Under the pieces are notes generated by a model, which had not been told where the DNA came from, did not search any database, and worked only from the letters and a program-made list of their open reading frames with translations. Below, in pieces: positions 44,941-54,160 of a stretch of 64,000 bases of DNA. A program made the translations under genes and the position numbers. Origin of the DNA: Granulicella sapmiensis. Lineage in GTDB: Bacteria; Acidobacteriota; Terriglobia; Terriglobales; Acidobacteriaceae. The stretch lies in contig JAMFSR010000018.1 in the NCBI GenBank assembly GCA_026225395.1, positions 62,001 to 126,000 on the forward strand, given 5' to 3'. Numbering within the stretch: the stretch's first letter is position 1; each line of letters starts with the position of its first letter.

Positions 44941-45873
44941 ATGGCCCCTCTCGTCCAATCCGACGCGCTGATCCAGATTGACCTGACCACGCGCAAACCA
45001 AGCCCCAAGCCCGAGTGGCTGAAGGCCCGTGCGCCTATGGGGGAAACCTTCCACAATCTGAAGAAGCTGGCCCGCGAGCTCAACCTGCACACCGTGTGTG
45101 AGTCCGCCCACTGCCCCAACATCGGCGAGTGCTGGAACCACAAGACCGCGACCTTCATGATGCTCGGCAACCTCTGCACGCGCCGTTGCGGCTTTTGCGC
45201 TGTACCTAAAGGCCGCCCCGAGCCGATCGACCACAGTGAGCCCGCACGCGTGGCTTATGCCGTCGCCCAGCTCGGCATCAAGCACGCTGTGATCACCAGC
45301 GTGAACCGCGACGACGACAATATGGGCGCGGCACAAGTTTTCGTCAACGTGATTCACGAGATCCGCAAGCAGGCTCCCGGTTGCCGAGTCGAAGTGCTCA
45401 CGCCCGACTTCCAGGGCGTCGATGCCGCACGCCAGCTCGTTGTACGCGCTCGTCCCGAGATCCTGAACCACAACATCGAAACCGTGCCACGCCTCTACCG
45501 CGTCGCCAAGTCCGGTGGCCGCTATGAGAAGTCCCTGCGCTTCCTCGAAGCCGCAAAGCAAGAATCAAGCGAGCATCCCGAAGGCCCCATCGTCACCAAG
45601 ACCGGCATCATCGTCGGCATGGGCGAAGAGATGCACGAGCTGCTCGGAGTCTTCCGCGACCTCGCCGACCGCAAAGTGGACATCCTCACCATTGGCCAGT
45701 ACCTGCGACCCTCACGGGACCATCTCCCGATGTCCCGCTACTACACACCCGATGAGTTCGCCTTCCTCAAGCACGAAGCGCAGCAGATGGGATTCCGCCA
45801 CGTTGAGTCGGGCCCGTTGGTTCGCTCCAGTTACCACGCGCACGAGCAGGCACAAAGCACAGGGCTCGCTTAG
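44941..45873 (+). CDS. lipA: lipoyl synthase
   Basis: Radical-SAM enzyme inserting sulfurs at C6 and C8 of octanoyl groups on E2 and H proteins. Two iron-sulfur sites are present: an auxiliary cluster from VCESAHCPNIGECWN and the radical-SAM cluster CTRRCGFC. VNRDDDNMGAAQVF, TPDFQG, NHNIETVPRLYR, TKTGIIVGMGEE, and a C-terminal RSSYHAHEQ complete the family blocks. The start is ATG 44941; the frame opens upstream in 44743 but that part overlaps the membrane protein. lipB is not in the window. Four bases of its end overlap the convergent hslR-like gene. Confidence 0.96.
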   Translation: MAPLVQSDALIQIDLTTRKPSPKPEWLKARAPMGETFHNLKKLARELNLHTVCESAHCPNIGECWNHKTATFMMLGNLCTRRCGFCAVPKGRPEPIDHSEPARVAYAVAQLGIKHAVITSVNRDDDNMGAAQVFVNVIHEIRKQAPGCRVEVLTPDFQGVDAARQLVVRARPEILNHNIETVPRLYRVAKSGGRYEKSLRFLEAAKQESSEHPEGPIVTKTGIIVGMGEEMHELLGVFRDLADRKVDILTIGQYLRPSRDHLPMSRYYTPDEFAFLKHEAQQMGFRHVESGPLVRSSYHAHEQAQSTGLA

Positions 45874-46256
45874 AAGCGAATCACTCTTCCCCGCAGCTTG
45901 TTGATATCCCGCCTATCCTTCTTGCTCGGCCTTCCCACCGGAAGCTCAAACGCCGCCATCGCCTTTCGCTCTTCCTCAGCCTTTGCGCGAGCCACCTTGC
46001 TGGCTTCCGTCTCGCGATAAAGCGCCTGCGCCGCGGCTGCTGGGCCACGCACCGAGCTCAGTCCAAGCACCTCGACAACAAACTCGCCACCCTCATTCTT
46101 AACGCGCAGCACATCGCCTACCCGGACATCCCGCGCCGCTTTGGCTTGATGATCGTTCGACCACACGCGCCCCATATCGCAGCTATCAGCCGCGAGCGAA
46201 CGCGTCTTGAAGAACCGCGCCGCCCATAGCCACTTGTCCATCCGAACACTATCCAT
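45870..46256 (-). CDS. hslR: S4-domain RNA-binding heat-shock protein (HSP15-like)
   Basis: Ribosome-associated protein of 128 residues like E. coli Hsp15, which rescues 50S subunits with stuck peptidyl-tRNA. The S4 domain starts at the N-terminus with MDKWLWAARFFKTRSLAADSC. VRVGDVLRVKNEGGEFVVEVLGLSSVRGPAAAAQALYRET follows, then a basic helix (ASKVARAKAEEERKAMA) and RPSKKDRRDINKLRGR, all typical. The stop codon overlaps the lipA stop. Confidence 0.9.
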   Translation of the reverse strand: MDSVRMDKWLWAARFFKTRSLAADSCDMGRVWSNDHQAKAARDVRVGDVLRVKNEGGEFVVEVLGLSSVRGPAAAAQALYRETEASKVARAKAEEERKAMAAFELPVGRPSKKDRRDINKLRGRVIRF

Positions 46257-46267
46257 GCAGCTATTCT

Positions 46268-47164
46268 CTACCCAACCTCAAGCCCACCCGTCGCGCCATA
46301 GACCTCGCCGGTCACATAGCTCGACTCCTGACTAGCCAGCAGCACATAGAGCGGAGCCATCTCCACCGGCTGCCCTGGACGCTTCATCGGCGTCTCGGAC
46401 CCGAAGGCCGGAATCTTCTTATCCGGTTGCCCACCACTGGTCTGCAGTGGGGTCCATACCGGCCCCGGAGCCACGCAGTTCACGCGAATCCCATCGGGCG
46501 CTACCTGCCGAGCCAGCGCACGTGTGAACGCGAGAATCGCAGCCTTCGTTGGCGCATAGTCCAGCAAGCTCGGGCTTGGATGCGTCGCCTGAATCGATGC
46601 AGTCGTCACAATGGTCCCGCCCTTGGGCATCAGCTTCAGCGCTTCCTGGCACATCCAGAACAGCGCAAATACATTCGTCTCATACGTCTCGACCATCTGC
46701 CTGGTCGTCACATCCGCAATCTTGTCCACGGCATGCTGCTTGCCGGCCACAAGCGCCAGTACATCCAGACCACCCAGCTTCTTCGCCGCATCTTTCACCA
46801 GCCTGCGTGCGAACTTCTCGTTCTTCAAATCCCCGGGCAGTGCGAAGGCCTTACGACCTTCGGCCTCGATCAACGCCATCACTTCCTTCGCGTCTTTCTC
46901 TTCGCTGGGCAGGTAGTTGATGGCCACATCCGCGCCTTCGCGCGCAAACGCAATCGCTGCCGCACGACCGATGCCTGAGTCTCCGCCGGTTACCAGCGCT
47001 TTGCGGTTCGGCAGCCGTCCGCTGCCCCGATAGCTCGTCTCACCGCAATCCGGCTTGGGCGTCATCTTGCTCTCAAGCCCTGGAACGCGCTGTGGCTGAT
47101 GCTTGAACTTCGGTGTGGGGTACTGCTTCGTCGGGTCCTGCAGGGTATACAAATCCTTGGCCAT
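46268..47164 (-). CDS. SDR-family oxidoreductase (YhdF/GsiB-associated type)
   Basis: NAD(P)-dependent short-chain dehydrogenase of 298 residues. A leading [23 protein letters not shown] segment marks the general-stress-protein group (YhdF, YghA). Cofactor loop [22 protein letters not shown], Ser in [11 protein letters not shown] and catalytic Tyr-Lys in YAPTKAAI are visible. The end [14 protein letters not shown] and GEVYGATGG complete the fold. Substrate unknown. It faces away from the molybdopterin oxidoreductase, which is also on minus. Confidence 0.93.
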   Translation of the reverse strand: MAKDLYTLQDPTKQYPTPKFKHQPQRVPGLESKMTPKPDCGETSYRGSGRLPNRKALVTGGDSGIGRAAAIAFAREGADVAINYLPSEEKDAKEVMALIEAEGRKAFALPGDLKNEKFARRLVKDAAKKLGGLDVLALVAGKQHAVDKIADVTTRQMVETYETNVFALFWMCQEALKLMPKGGTIVTTASIQATHPSPSLLDYAPTKAAILAFTRALARQVAPDGIRVNCVAPGPVWTPLQTSGGQPDKKIPAFGSETPMKRPGQPVEMAPLYVLLASQESSYVTGEVYGATGGLEVG

Positions 47165-47229
47165 GTAAATTCTCCTCGCGGCCGCTACAACGCGCGAGCA
47201 AGCCTGAAGAACTCAGATGCCAACCATCG

Positions 47230-49374
47230 TCAATCCGCTGCCATGGCCTCAACCTTCGCCACTTCGACGAGTGTCGAGTAAAACGTAGCCCCGCCGCCAA
47301 TGTCGGTCAGCCGTTCGCTCGTCAGCGCATTCACATTTGCGCCATCTCGCGAAAGCTTCTGCCAGTCCAGCCGCGCCGCCACCACACCTTGCCCCACAGC
47401 CCCACCCACACGAGCCATCAACGCAATCTTCCCACGCCCGTTCCACACCCGCACCGCGTCGCCATTCACGATTCCGCGCGCACTCGCGTCAACAGCGTGC
47501 ATCTCCAGCACGCCCGCGGTCTTGCGCTCCATCTGCTGATGCCCCGGCAGGTTCGCAAACGTCGTGTTCATGTAGTTGTCCGCCTTGCGCGGCAGAAACT
47601 CCAGCGGATACTTGCCCTTGCCTTCAACGCCGGATCGCGACTCCACCGGGGCCACAAACTCCGGCACCGGCAGCAACTCGCCACGTCCGCTGGATGTACG
47701 GAACCACTCGCGCGTGCTGAACGGCAGCGCTTCGCCCTGTGCGTTCAGCGGCAACTGTAGCGGCACATGCCCTTCGCGTTCAAGCCGCTCCTTTGTCACA
47801 CCCGCAAACCACGGATGCTCCGTCTCCATCGCCTGAGCGATCAACTCTTCTTCGCGATCCTCAAACGCCGCTTCCTCAAACCCCATGCGCTTGCCCAACT
47901 CACCAAACAGCCACACATTCGACCGGGCTTCACCCAGCGGCGCAATCGCCTGCTCGGACATCTGCGCCAGCAGATGCCCGTACGCTCCCATCACATCCTT
48001 GTGCTCGAGGAACGTCGTCGCCGGAAGCACCACATCCGCGTAGTCCGTCGTATCGGTAAAGAACTGCTCATGCACCACCGTAAACAGATCCTCACGCTGC
48101 AACCCCGCCAGCACCCGCGAGGAATCCGGCGCAACAGCTGCAGCATTGCAGTTATAAACAAACAGCGCCTTCACGGGCGAAGCATCCCACTCCGTCAGCG
48201 CCAGCCCCAACTCATTCATATTCACGACCCGTGACGGACGTCCCAGCGGACTCGCCTGCATCAGTTCCGGCATCTGCAGCTTTGCCGCGTTGAACGGGAA
48301 TGATCCGCTGGTCGAAAGCAGCATCCCACCGCCGCGCATCTTCCAGCTTCCCGTAACCAATGGCAGCATCGCTACGGTCCGTGCAGCTGTGCCGCCATTC
48401 TCTCCACGTTGAATTCCATAGTTCAGCCGGATTACCGCAGGCGCGCGTCCCTCACGCCCCGCAGCCGCATACGCCAACGCGAGTCGCTTTATCGTCTCCG
48501 TGGCAATTCCCGTAACCTCCGCTGCATGCGCGGGCGAATGCTCTTCCCGCAACGCATGCACTCGCAACTCGTCGCTACCATTGGCACAATCACGCAAGTA
48601 AGCCGCGTCCTCCAGGCCATCGCGAAAGATCACATGCATCATCGCCAACGCCAGCAACACATCCGTCCCCGGACGAATCACCAGGTGCTCGTCCGCCAGC
48701 GCCGCCGTGCGTGTGCGATACGGATCAATCACTACCAGCTTCGCGCCGTTGCGCCGCGCCTCTTCAATGAACGGCCATAGATGAATGTTGTTGCCGTGGA
48801 TGTTCGCACCCCACGCGATGATCAATCCGGCGTGCGAAAAGTCCTGCGGCACCGTGCCGAGCTTTACGCCATACACGCGCAGCAACGCTTCACCACCGGC
48901 GCTCGCGCAGATTGTTCGATCCAGCTGCGAAGCACCCAGCCGATGAAAGAACCGCCGGTCCATTGAGCCATAGCCAAGCTGACCAATCGTGCCCGCGTAG
49001 CTGTACGGCAATACGCTTTCCGGGCCGAACTCATCAGCCACGGCTTTCAGCTTCGCGGCAACAATCCCCAGCGCCTCATCCCAGCTGATCCGCTCGAATG
49101 CCTCCGCCTCGCGCCCTTTCTCAAGCGGTCCTTTCGGCACGCTCCCCTTGCGCCGCATCGGATGCAGCAATCTTTCCGGCGAATACACTCGATCCAGGTA
49201 CCGTGCGACCTTCCCACATAAAAACCCACGGGTGACGGGATGCGAAGGATCGCCCTGCACTTTCGTCGCCCGCCCGGTCCGCGTATCCACCGTCACCAGC
49301 ACGCCGCACGAGTCTGGACAGTCATGCGTACAAACAGCATGGACGGTCTTTGTATTAAGCTGCGCTTCTTTCAT
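47230..49374 (-). CDS. molybdopterin-dependent oxidoreductase
   Basis: Large molybdoenzyme of the DMSO reductase superfamily, 714 residues. An N-terminal 4Fe-4S ligand set (CTHDCPDSCGVLV, then GFLCGK) leads the MPT-binding domains (SYAGTIGQLGYGSMDRRFFHRL, NIHGNNIHLWPFIEEARR, VIDPYRTRTAALADEHL), the C-terminal dinucleotide domain (FLPRKADNYMNTTFANLP, RVWNGRGKI), and no signal peptide, so it may be cytoplasmic. ATG 49374 is chosen since upstream residues are antisense noise. The activity cannot be named. It diverges from two NTF2-like genes. Confidence 0.92.
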   Translation of the reverse strand: MKEAQLNTKTVHAVCTHDCPDSCGVLVTVDTRTGRATKVQGDPSHPVTRGFLCGKVARYLDRVYSPERLLHPMRRKGSVPKGPLEKGREAEAFERISWDEALGIVAAKLKAVADEFGPESVLPYSYAGTIGQLGYGSMDRRFFHRLGASQLDRTICASAGGEALLRVYGVKLGTVPQDFSHAGLIIAWGANIHGNNIHLWPFIEEARRNGAKLVVIDPYRTRTAALADEHLVIRPGTDVLLALAMMHVIFRDGLEDAAYLRDCANGSDELRVHALREEHSPAHAAEVTGIATETIKRLALAYAAAGREGRAPAVIRLNYGIQRGENGGTAARTVAMLPLVTGSWKMRGGGMLLSTSGSFPFNAAKLQMPELMQASPLGRPSRVVNMNELGLALTEWDASPVKALFVYNCNAAAVAPDSSRVLAGLQREDLFTVVHEQFFTDTTDYADVVLPATTFLEHKDVMGAYGHLLAQMSEQAIAPLGEARSNVWLFGELGKRMGFEEAAFEDREEELIAQAMETEHPWFAGVTKERLEREGHVPLQLPLNAQGEALPFSTREWFRTSSGRGELLPVPEFVAPVESRSGVEGKGKYPLEFLPRKADNYMNTTFANLPGHQQMERKTAGVLEMHAVDASARGIVNGDAVRVWNGRGKIALMARVGGAVGQGVVAARLDWQKLSRDGANVNALTSERLTDIGGGATFYSTLVEVAKVEAMAAD

Positions 49375-49442
49375 CTCGTTCCGCGCCTCGTACTTGTTCT
49401 CGTGAGTAATATTGTAGGCGTCCGCAAAGGAGTCTGCACCCC

Positions 49443-49895
49443 ATGCGTCGTCTTCTCCTCTTCGCTTTAGTGGCTCTTTCAAGCATCTCCACGCTCCCCG
49501 CCCAGTCGCCTGATGAAGCAACCGCCATCATCGCCGCGCTCAACAAGTCCGCCGCCGACTGGAACCGCGGCGACCTCGACACCTTCGCCACCAGCTACAA
49601 AAACTCACCCGATATTCTCTTTATTGGCCACACCATCAGCCGCGGCTATGCGCAGATGCTCGCCACCTACAAGAAGAACTACCCCACACGCGACAAGATG
49701 GGTACACTCACCTTCACACAGCTCGAAGTCCAACCGCTCGACGCGCAATTCGCCACCGTCACCGGCCACTTCCATCTTGAAAGATCCACGAGCGGCGGCG
49801 GCAACGCAGACGGCCACTACATGCTCGTCGTCGAGCACACGTCCGCCGTCTGGAAGATCGTGCGCGACGAAACCACCGCAGACCCTGCAAAATAG
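49443..49895 (+). CDS. secreted NTF2-like (SnoaL/DUF4440-type) protein, first of pair
   Basis: Protein of 150 residues with a signal peptide ending PAQS and one NTF2/DUF4440-like cone fold: AAIIAALNKSAADWNRGDLDTFATSYKN and DILFIGHTISRGYAQMLATYKKNYPTRDKMG are the classic pattern. A close paralogue lies 53 bases downstream in the same orientation. Role unknown; the family includes isomerases, kinases' associates and many unassigned secreted proteins. Confidence 0.82.
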   Translation: MRRLLLFALVALSSISTLPAQSPDEATAIIAALNKSAADWNRGDLDTFATSYKNSPDILFIGHTISRGYAQMLATYKKNYPTRDKMGTLTFTQLEVQPLDAQFATVTGHFHLERSTSGGGNADGHYMLVVEHTSAVWKIVRDETTADPAK

Positions 49896-49947
49896 TCATC
49901 CAGAACCTGCTCCATTCCGTATCATTGACAGACGTTACGAGGGCCTT

Positions 49948-50406
49948 ATGCTCCGTCACCGCATCGCAACCGCCATTCTCAGCCTAGGCATCCTGTCCGT
50001 GCCCACGCACGCGCAAGCTCCCGATCAGCTCTACACAGCAACGCACCTGCAGCTTGAGGTCACCAAGGTCCTGCTCGCCCAGCAGGCCGCGTGGAACAAG
50101 GGTGATCTCGACGGCTATCTCTCCTATTACAAGAACGCACCCGACACGCAGGCCATCCTCGAAGGCCCCGTCCGCGGCTTGCAGAATATTCGCAACGCCT
50201 ACCGCGTCAACTACCCCAACCGCGATGCTATGGGCGAGCTCGAGCAATCCGAGGTCGATGTCCGCGCCCTCGGCGACAACTTCGCTCTCGCCACCGGGCG
50301 TTACACCCTTAATCGGCGACGGAAGCCAGAGGTCCAGGGCGGCTTTACCGAGGTCCTCGAAAAAACTCCCGCCGGTTGGCAGGTCATCTACAGCGAAACC
50401 AGCTAA
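49948..50406 (+). CDS. secreted NTF2-like protein, second of pair
   Basis: Protein of 152 residues, paralogue of the preceding gene: signal peptide ending THAQ, then QAAWNKGDLDGYLSYYKNAPDTQAILEGPVRGLQNIRNAYRVNYPNRDAMG, which aligns with the neighbour's DLDTFATSYKNSPD and YKKNYPTRDKMG. The frame is open from 49513 in phase, but ATG 49948 with GAGGG upstream is the real start. They form a tandem duplication, which the neighbours do not explain. Confidence 0.82.
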   Translation: MLRHRIATAILSLGILSVPTHAQAPDQLYTATHLQLEVTKVLLAQQAAWNKGDLDGYLSYYKNAPDTQAILEGPVRGLQNIRNAYRVNYPNRDAMGELEQSEVDVRALGDNFALATGRYTLNRRRKPEVQGGFTEVLEKTPAGWQVIYSETS

Positions 50407-50453
50407 AGCGAAATATGTGGCCGCATCTGCGTTACGCTCTTCTCAGGAGCAGC

Positions 50454-51269
50454 ATGACCGGAGAGCCACTTCTCGAAGCCCGCAACCTCATCAAGGACTA
50501 CGGCGCCTCGCGCGTGGTCAACGACCTTTCGCTCCAACTCTATCGCGGCGAAACCCTTGGGCTGGTGGGTGAATCCGGCTCCGGTAAGAGCACCGTAGCG
50601 CGCCTGCTGCTGCGCCTCATCGAACCCACCAGCGGCCAGATCGTCTGCCGTCTGGACCATAACGGCGCACCGCACGAAATCGATCTCAGGCATATCAAAG
50701 CAAACGAGATGCGACGCCTGCGACGCAAGCTAGCCATCGTCTTCCAGGACCCCTACGCTGCACTCGACCCCCGCATGACCGTCCGCCAGACACTAGCCGA
50801 ACCCTTCGCGATCCACGGCGAAAAGCCCGTAGGCACTGGCCGCGCCATCGACAATTTAGAAGCCCGCTTGATCGAGCTCGTTCGCGAGGTTGGCCTTGAC
50901 TCCTCTGCTCTCTGCCGCTATCCCCATGAGTTTTCCGGCGGCCAGCGCCAGCGCATCAACATCGCCCGCGCACTGGCCTTGCGCCCTGAGATCCTCATCC
51001 TCGACGAACCCGTCAGCGCCCTCGATGTCTCCGTTGGCGCCCAGGTCATCAACCTGCTCAAAGACCTGCAGCAACGCTACGGCCTCACATGCTTATTCAT
51101 CTCGCACTCCATGCCGCTGGTCCGTTATCTCTGCGACCGCGTAGCCGTGATGCAGCACGGCCGCATCGTCGAAACAGGCACATGGAGCGAGGTCTGCGAG
51201 CATCCGCGTGAGGCCTACACGCAGCAGCTATTGGCAGCGACGCCGGAGATGCCTGTGCTTAGTGAATAG
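50454..51269 (+). CDS. ABC transporter ATP-binding protein, OppF/DppF type
   Basis: Peptide/nickel-type ABC ATPase of 271 residues. Walker [11 protein letters not shown]-loop in [17 protein letters not shown], signature [15 protein letters not shown], Walker [13 protein letters not shown] and switch His in [11 protein letters not shown] are all present. ATG 50454 has CAGGAGC upstream, and earlier codons overlap the NTF2-like gene. No permease or binding protein is near, so the rest of the transporter must be encoded elsewhere. Its stop TAG is part of a heptamer repeat. Confidence 0.9.
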   Translation: MTGEPLLEARNLIKDYGASRVVNDLSLQLYRGETLGLVGESGSGKSTVARLLLRLIEPTSGQIVCRLDHNGAPHEIDLRHIKANEMRRLRRKLAIVFQDPYAALDPRMTVRQTLAEPFAIHGEKPVGTGRAIDNLEARLIELVREVGLDSSALCRYPHEFSGGQRQRINIARALALRPEILILDEPVSALDVSVGAQVINLLKDLQQRYGLTCLFISHSMPLVRYLCDRVAVMQHGRIVETGTWSEVCEHPREAYTQQLLAATPEMPVLSE

Positions 51270-51345
51270 TGAATAGTGAATAGTGAATAAGGCAAGAGCG
51301 AAACCGTGCTTCAACACCAATCTTTATTCACTGCTCACTATTCAC
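51262..51345. repeat. heptamer repeat element between convergent genes
   Basis: Left arm has four perfect GTGAATA units (51262-51289) and includes the TAG stop of the ABC ATPase gene. Right arm (51325-51345) reads TATTCAC, TGCTCAC, TATTCAC, the reverse complement of GTGAATA, GTGAGCA, GTGAATA, and contains the stop and last codons of the DUF971 gene. About 35 bases separate the arms. Confidence 0.8.
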
Positions 51346-51753
51346 TGATTTGTGGCACACATTCCGCAGATAATCCCACGAGTACAAACCTGCTTCGTGC
51401 CCATCGTTCCACTTGAACCGCAGCGCGTACTTGCCCACCGGCGTCACATCTACCGGCCGCACAGGAGCCTCATACAACGGCAATAGTTGAGCCGGCTTTG
51501 CCTTCGCCGCTCCCACCGCACGCCCAGTAGCCTCACGCTCTTCATGGCACGTCGCACAAGGGCAAGCCATGCGCAGCCATGCGAACGTCCACTCACTGTG
51601 TGCGCCATCTTTCCACTCGATTGTCATCCCTGTGCCACCGCTCTTATCCACACGCACCTTCAACGGAGCGATGGCATCGCCCGTAAGCTTCAGCGTTCGC
51701 TCATCCCGCTGCGCCTCATCGGCGCTCACGAACTTAATTCCTTCGTGGCTCAT
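51328..51753 (-). CDS. DUF971 domain protein
   Basis: Protein of 141 residues. DUF971 is the N-terminal domain also seen in gamma-butyrobetaine hydroxylases and as free proteins with Cys for possible Fe-S or zinc binding (here MACPCATCHEE). Core: GTGMTIEWKDGAHSEWTFAWLRM, PVGKYALRFKWNDGHEAGLYSWDYLRN. The final residues KSVNSEQ and the stop come from the heptamer repeat. ATG 51753 is used because it overlaps the stop of the TSUP gene by ATGA (coupled translation). Function unknown; DUF971 with a sulfite exporter is plausible but unproven. Confidence 0.85.
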   Translation of the reverse strand: MSHEGIKFVSADEAQRDERTLKLTGDAIAPLKVRVDKSGGTGMTIEWKDGAHSEWTFAWLRMACPCATCHEEREATGRAVGAAKAKPAQLLPLYEAPVRPVDVTPVGKYALRFKWNDGHEAGLYSWDYLRNVCHKSVNSEQ

Positions 51754-52535
51754 CCATGCGCCTGCTTCCAAAAAAAATACGCCGAAATCGCGCACCCAAT
51801 CGAAATCACCAGAACCCGCAGTGTCGCCGGGCTGATCTTCTTCGCAAACCGCGCGCCGACATAGCCACCCAGCCCCGCAAATACGGCCGCCACCAGGCAG
51901 TAGTGCCACACCACTGCGCCGCGTAGAACAAACGTCACAATCGCGCAGAGGTTCGCAATCAACACCGCGAATACCTTCATAGCATTCAGCTCATGCATAT
52001 CCTCAACGCCGAACAACGCCAGCACAGTCATCGTCAAAAATCCGCTGCCCGCGCCAAAGTATCCCACGTAGAACATCACCGGCAGCAGCCCCAGAGCCAA
52101 TCCAGCCTGAGAAATTGGCCGCACAGCCTCCGGGTCTTTCGCTCTCGACCGAATCCACTTCGACACCGGTCCGCTCATCCAGAACAAAATCGTCCCCACC
52201 AGGATCAGCCACGGAATCAGCCGCACAAAGGTCGCCTGCGAGGTATGCAGCAAAACCTCAGCCCCGCCAAATCCCCCAACCAGGCTCGTAAGCCCAACAA
52301 CCCAAAGCAAATCCCGCCGCACATCGCCGCGCAGCGCGGCCACGGAAGTCAGCTGCCCCGGCCAGAGCGCCACGGTATTGGTAGCATTCGCCTCAATCGG
52401 CGGCACGCCCACACCCAGCATCGCCGGAAACGAAACGAACGACCCTCCCCCGGCCATCGCGTTCATCATGCCAGCAATGGCCGAAGCCACAATCAGCCAT
52501 ATGTAGCGGAGATGAGGAGTGATCGAAGCGAACAT
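51750..52535 (-). CDS. TSUP family (TauE/SafE-like) membrane exporter
   Basis: Membrane protein of 261 residues with about eight hydrophobic segments, typical of the TSUP family that moves sulfite, sulfonates or other organic anions. Opening: GMMNAMAGGGSFVSFPAMLGVGVPPIEANATNTVALWPGQL. The repeated half starts at YVGYFGAGSGFLTMTVLALFG, showing the two-fold repeat of the family. The stop overlaps the DUF971 start by four bases, so both genes form one unit. Substrate unknown. Confidence 0.9.
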   Translation of the reverse strand: MFASITPHLRYIWLIVASAIAGMMNAMAGGGSFVSFPAMLGVGVPPIEANATNTVALWPGQLTSVAALRGDVRRDLLWVVGLTSLVGGFGGAEVLLHTSQATFVRLIPWLILVGTILFWMSGPVSKWIRSRAKDPEAVRPISQAGLALGLLPVMFYVGYFGAGSGFLTMTVLALFGVEDMHELNAMKVFAVLIANLCAIVTFVLRGAVVWHYCLVAAVFAGLGGYVGARFAKKISPATLRVLVISIGCAISAYFFWKQAHG

Positions 52536-52595
52536 CTCTCTATTCTATCGGGAACAGGGAGGACGCTTCACCCGGCCCCGCAGGCTCGAACTACA

Positions 52596-53147
52596 TCAAA
52601 CCCCGGCCAGTTCCAGCGCTTCATCCACCGTCTCCGCCACCAGCAGACACCTGCGATTACCGCGCAACATCCCCTCTTGCTCGCAGACGTCGAGAAACTC
52701 CAGCATCTTGTCATAGAATCCCGCGATGTTCAGCAGCACTACCGGCTTCGCATGCAGCTTCAGCGTCTGCCACGCGAGCACCTCAAACAGCTCCTCAAAC
52801 GTCCCAAACCCACCCGGCAGAATCAGGAACGCATCCGCCTTCTCGCCCATCAACGCCTTGCGCGTATGCATGGTATCCACCACATGAAGCTCGGATATGC
52901 CCGCGTGCGCCACTTCAAGATCCACAAGTACGTGCGGAATCACGCCGACCACGTGTCCGCCGGCTGTCAGAGCGGCGTCGGCAACCGCTCCCATGAGCCC
53001 AACTTTAGCCCCGCCGTAGATCAATCCAAAGCCCTGAACAGCCAGCGTTCTGCCCAACTCTTCCGCCGCAGCACGATACTCCGGCCTGGAACCTTCAGCA
53101 GCCGCACAAAAGACGGCTATATTTTTTCTGACATGAGACTTTGTCAT
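52596..53147 (-). CDS. LOG family protein (cytokinin riboside monophosphate hydrolase-like)
   Basis: Protein of 183 residues with the LOG fold: IAVFCAAAEGSRPEYRAAAEELG and YGGAKVGLMGAVADAAL at the start, MHTRKALMGEKADAFLILPGGFGTFEELFE with the signature PGGxGTxxE, and LLNIAGFYDKML. Relatives hydrolyse nucleoside monophosphates (cytokinin ribotides or purine 5'-monophosphates). ATG 53147 gives the standard N-terminus; upstream ATG codons (53189) lack conservation. Probably cytoplasmic. Confidence 0.92.
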   Translation of the reverse strand: MTKSHVRKNIAVFCAAAEGSRPEYRAAAEELGRTLAVQGFGLIYGGAKVGLMGAVADAALTAGGHVVGVIPHVLVDLEVAHAGISELHVVDTMHTRKALMGEKADAFLILPGGFGTFEELFEVLAWQTLKLHAKPVVLLNIAGFYDKMLEFLDVCEQEGMLRGNRRCLLVAETVDEALELAGV

Positions 53148-53307
53148 GGAATCAGGATACATACTCCCGTCCAGGTGGCCTTGTGGCAACCTCCTGCATC
53201 CTACTTAGAGTCTGGAACTCACAGGGTGGTAGATGCCAGTCTCGTCCGGCCGTAACAGCCACATCCAGATCGAGAAAGCGCTCGATACGAGCGAGGAATA
53301 GGGCCCC

Positions 53308-53508
53308 ATGCAGTGTCCAAAGTGTTCGGAAGAAGATGTAATGCGCCGGATGGAACGTGTTGGCTGGCTTGAAAAAAAGTTCCTTCCGATCTTTGGATTT
53401 TATCCGTGGGAGTGTTCGGGCTGCCGTAAGCGCAGCATGATGAAGGATCGCGGCGAAGTGAGAAAACGCCACACCCATCCCGTGCCCCCGTCCCTGCTCC
53501 CTCACTAA
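53308..53508 (+). CDS. small zinc-ribbon-like protein
   Basis: A 66-residue protein with two Cys pairs: MQCPKCSEEDVMRR and WECSGCRKRS, the layout of a zinc ribbon of about 35 residues. GFYPWECSGC between the pairs fits. A basic tail ends in a His/Pro-rich segment. It has no close neighbour on its strand and a strong terminator follows. Homologues were not recognised. The Cys spacing makes a real gene likely. Confidence 0.6.
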   Translation: MQCPKCSEEDVMRRMERVGWLEKKFLPIFGFYPWECSGCRKRSMMKDRGEVRKRHTHPVPPSLLPH

Positions 53509-53531
53509 ATTTTACGCCCACTCTAGACGCG

Positions 53532-53561
53532 AAAGCGATGCGCCAGATGCGCATCGCTTTT
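53532..53561. terminator. bidirectional rho-independent terminator
   Basis: AAAGCGATGCGC (53532-53543) pairs perfectly with GCGCATCGCTTT (53549-53560), loop CAGAT. T runs follow on both strands. It separates the zinc-ribbon gene (plus) from the convergent secreted-protein gene (minus). Confidence 0.9.
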
Positions 53562-53580
53562 CATTTCCGGGTCTTACTGG

Positions 53581-53919
53581 TTAGCGAACCGAAACAGTCG
53601 CGCCATCGAGTCCGGGGATCGCGGTAGCGAGCACTGCGCCGGCCTGGTTGGAAGCAGTCGTCTCCACAGCAACAATCTGCTGACCCGTCGCGAGCTTCAC
53701 GCTCACAGGCTTACCCGGCAGCAACGTCATCTCGTTGTCGCCAACCTTGACCTTCAGCGGTGCGCTGGAATCGTTGCGCAGCGTAAAGTTCACCATCTTC
53801 ACGTTGGAGTAGATCGCGTTCACCGGGGTGTGGACCGAGGTGGGCGCTGCATAGACAGCCGAAGCAGAAACAAGCGACGCTGCCATCACCATGACACTCA
53901 TAACAGATTTGCGGTTCAT
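53581..53919 (-). CDS. small secreted protein of unknown function
   Basis: Protein of 112 residues with a signal peptide (MVMAASLVSASAVYAAP) and a short beta-rich domain: VKMVNFTLRNDSSAPLKVKVGDNEMTLLPGKPVSVKLATGQQI. This Asn-Asp-Ser/Pro-rich fold looks like a small Ig-like or DUF-type module and is common in acidobacterial exported proteins. Start ATG 53919 has AGGAGA nearby. Pfam family not recognised. Confidence 0.7.
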   Translation of the reverse strand: MNRKSVMSVMVMAASLVSASAVYAAPTSVHTPVNAIYSNVKMVNFTLRNDSSAPLKVKVGDNEMTLLPGKPVSVKLATGQQIVAVETTASNQAGAVLATAIPGLDGATVSVR

Positions 53920-54160
53920 AACATTCTCCTTGGGTACTGCAATTTTAAGTTTCTGATCGAACCGCTCTGCCATGGTTCAGAGCAACTCAGGTCGCACAAG
54001 TCAATACGGCAGGTTCCTCCAATCGGTTCCAACTTTCTTGAAAAAAATTCGCGTACACCGAGCATTAACATTCAGCGGAAATTTCCCATAACCATTTCTT
54101 GAAAGCGCCGTCTAATAGCGCCCTGCCTGCACAAATCACGTCTGTCTATAAACAGATAAA

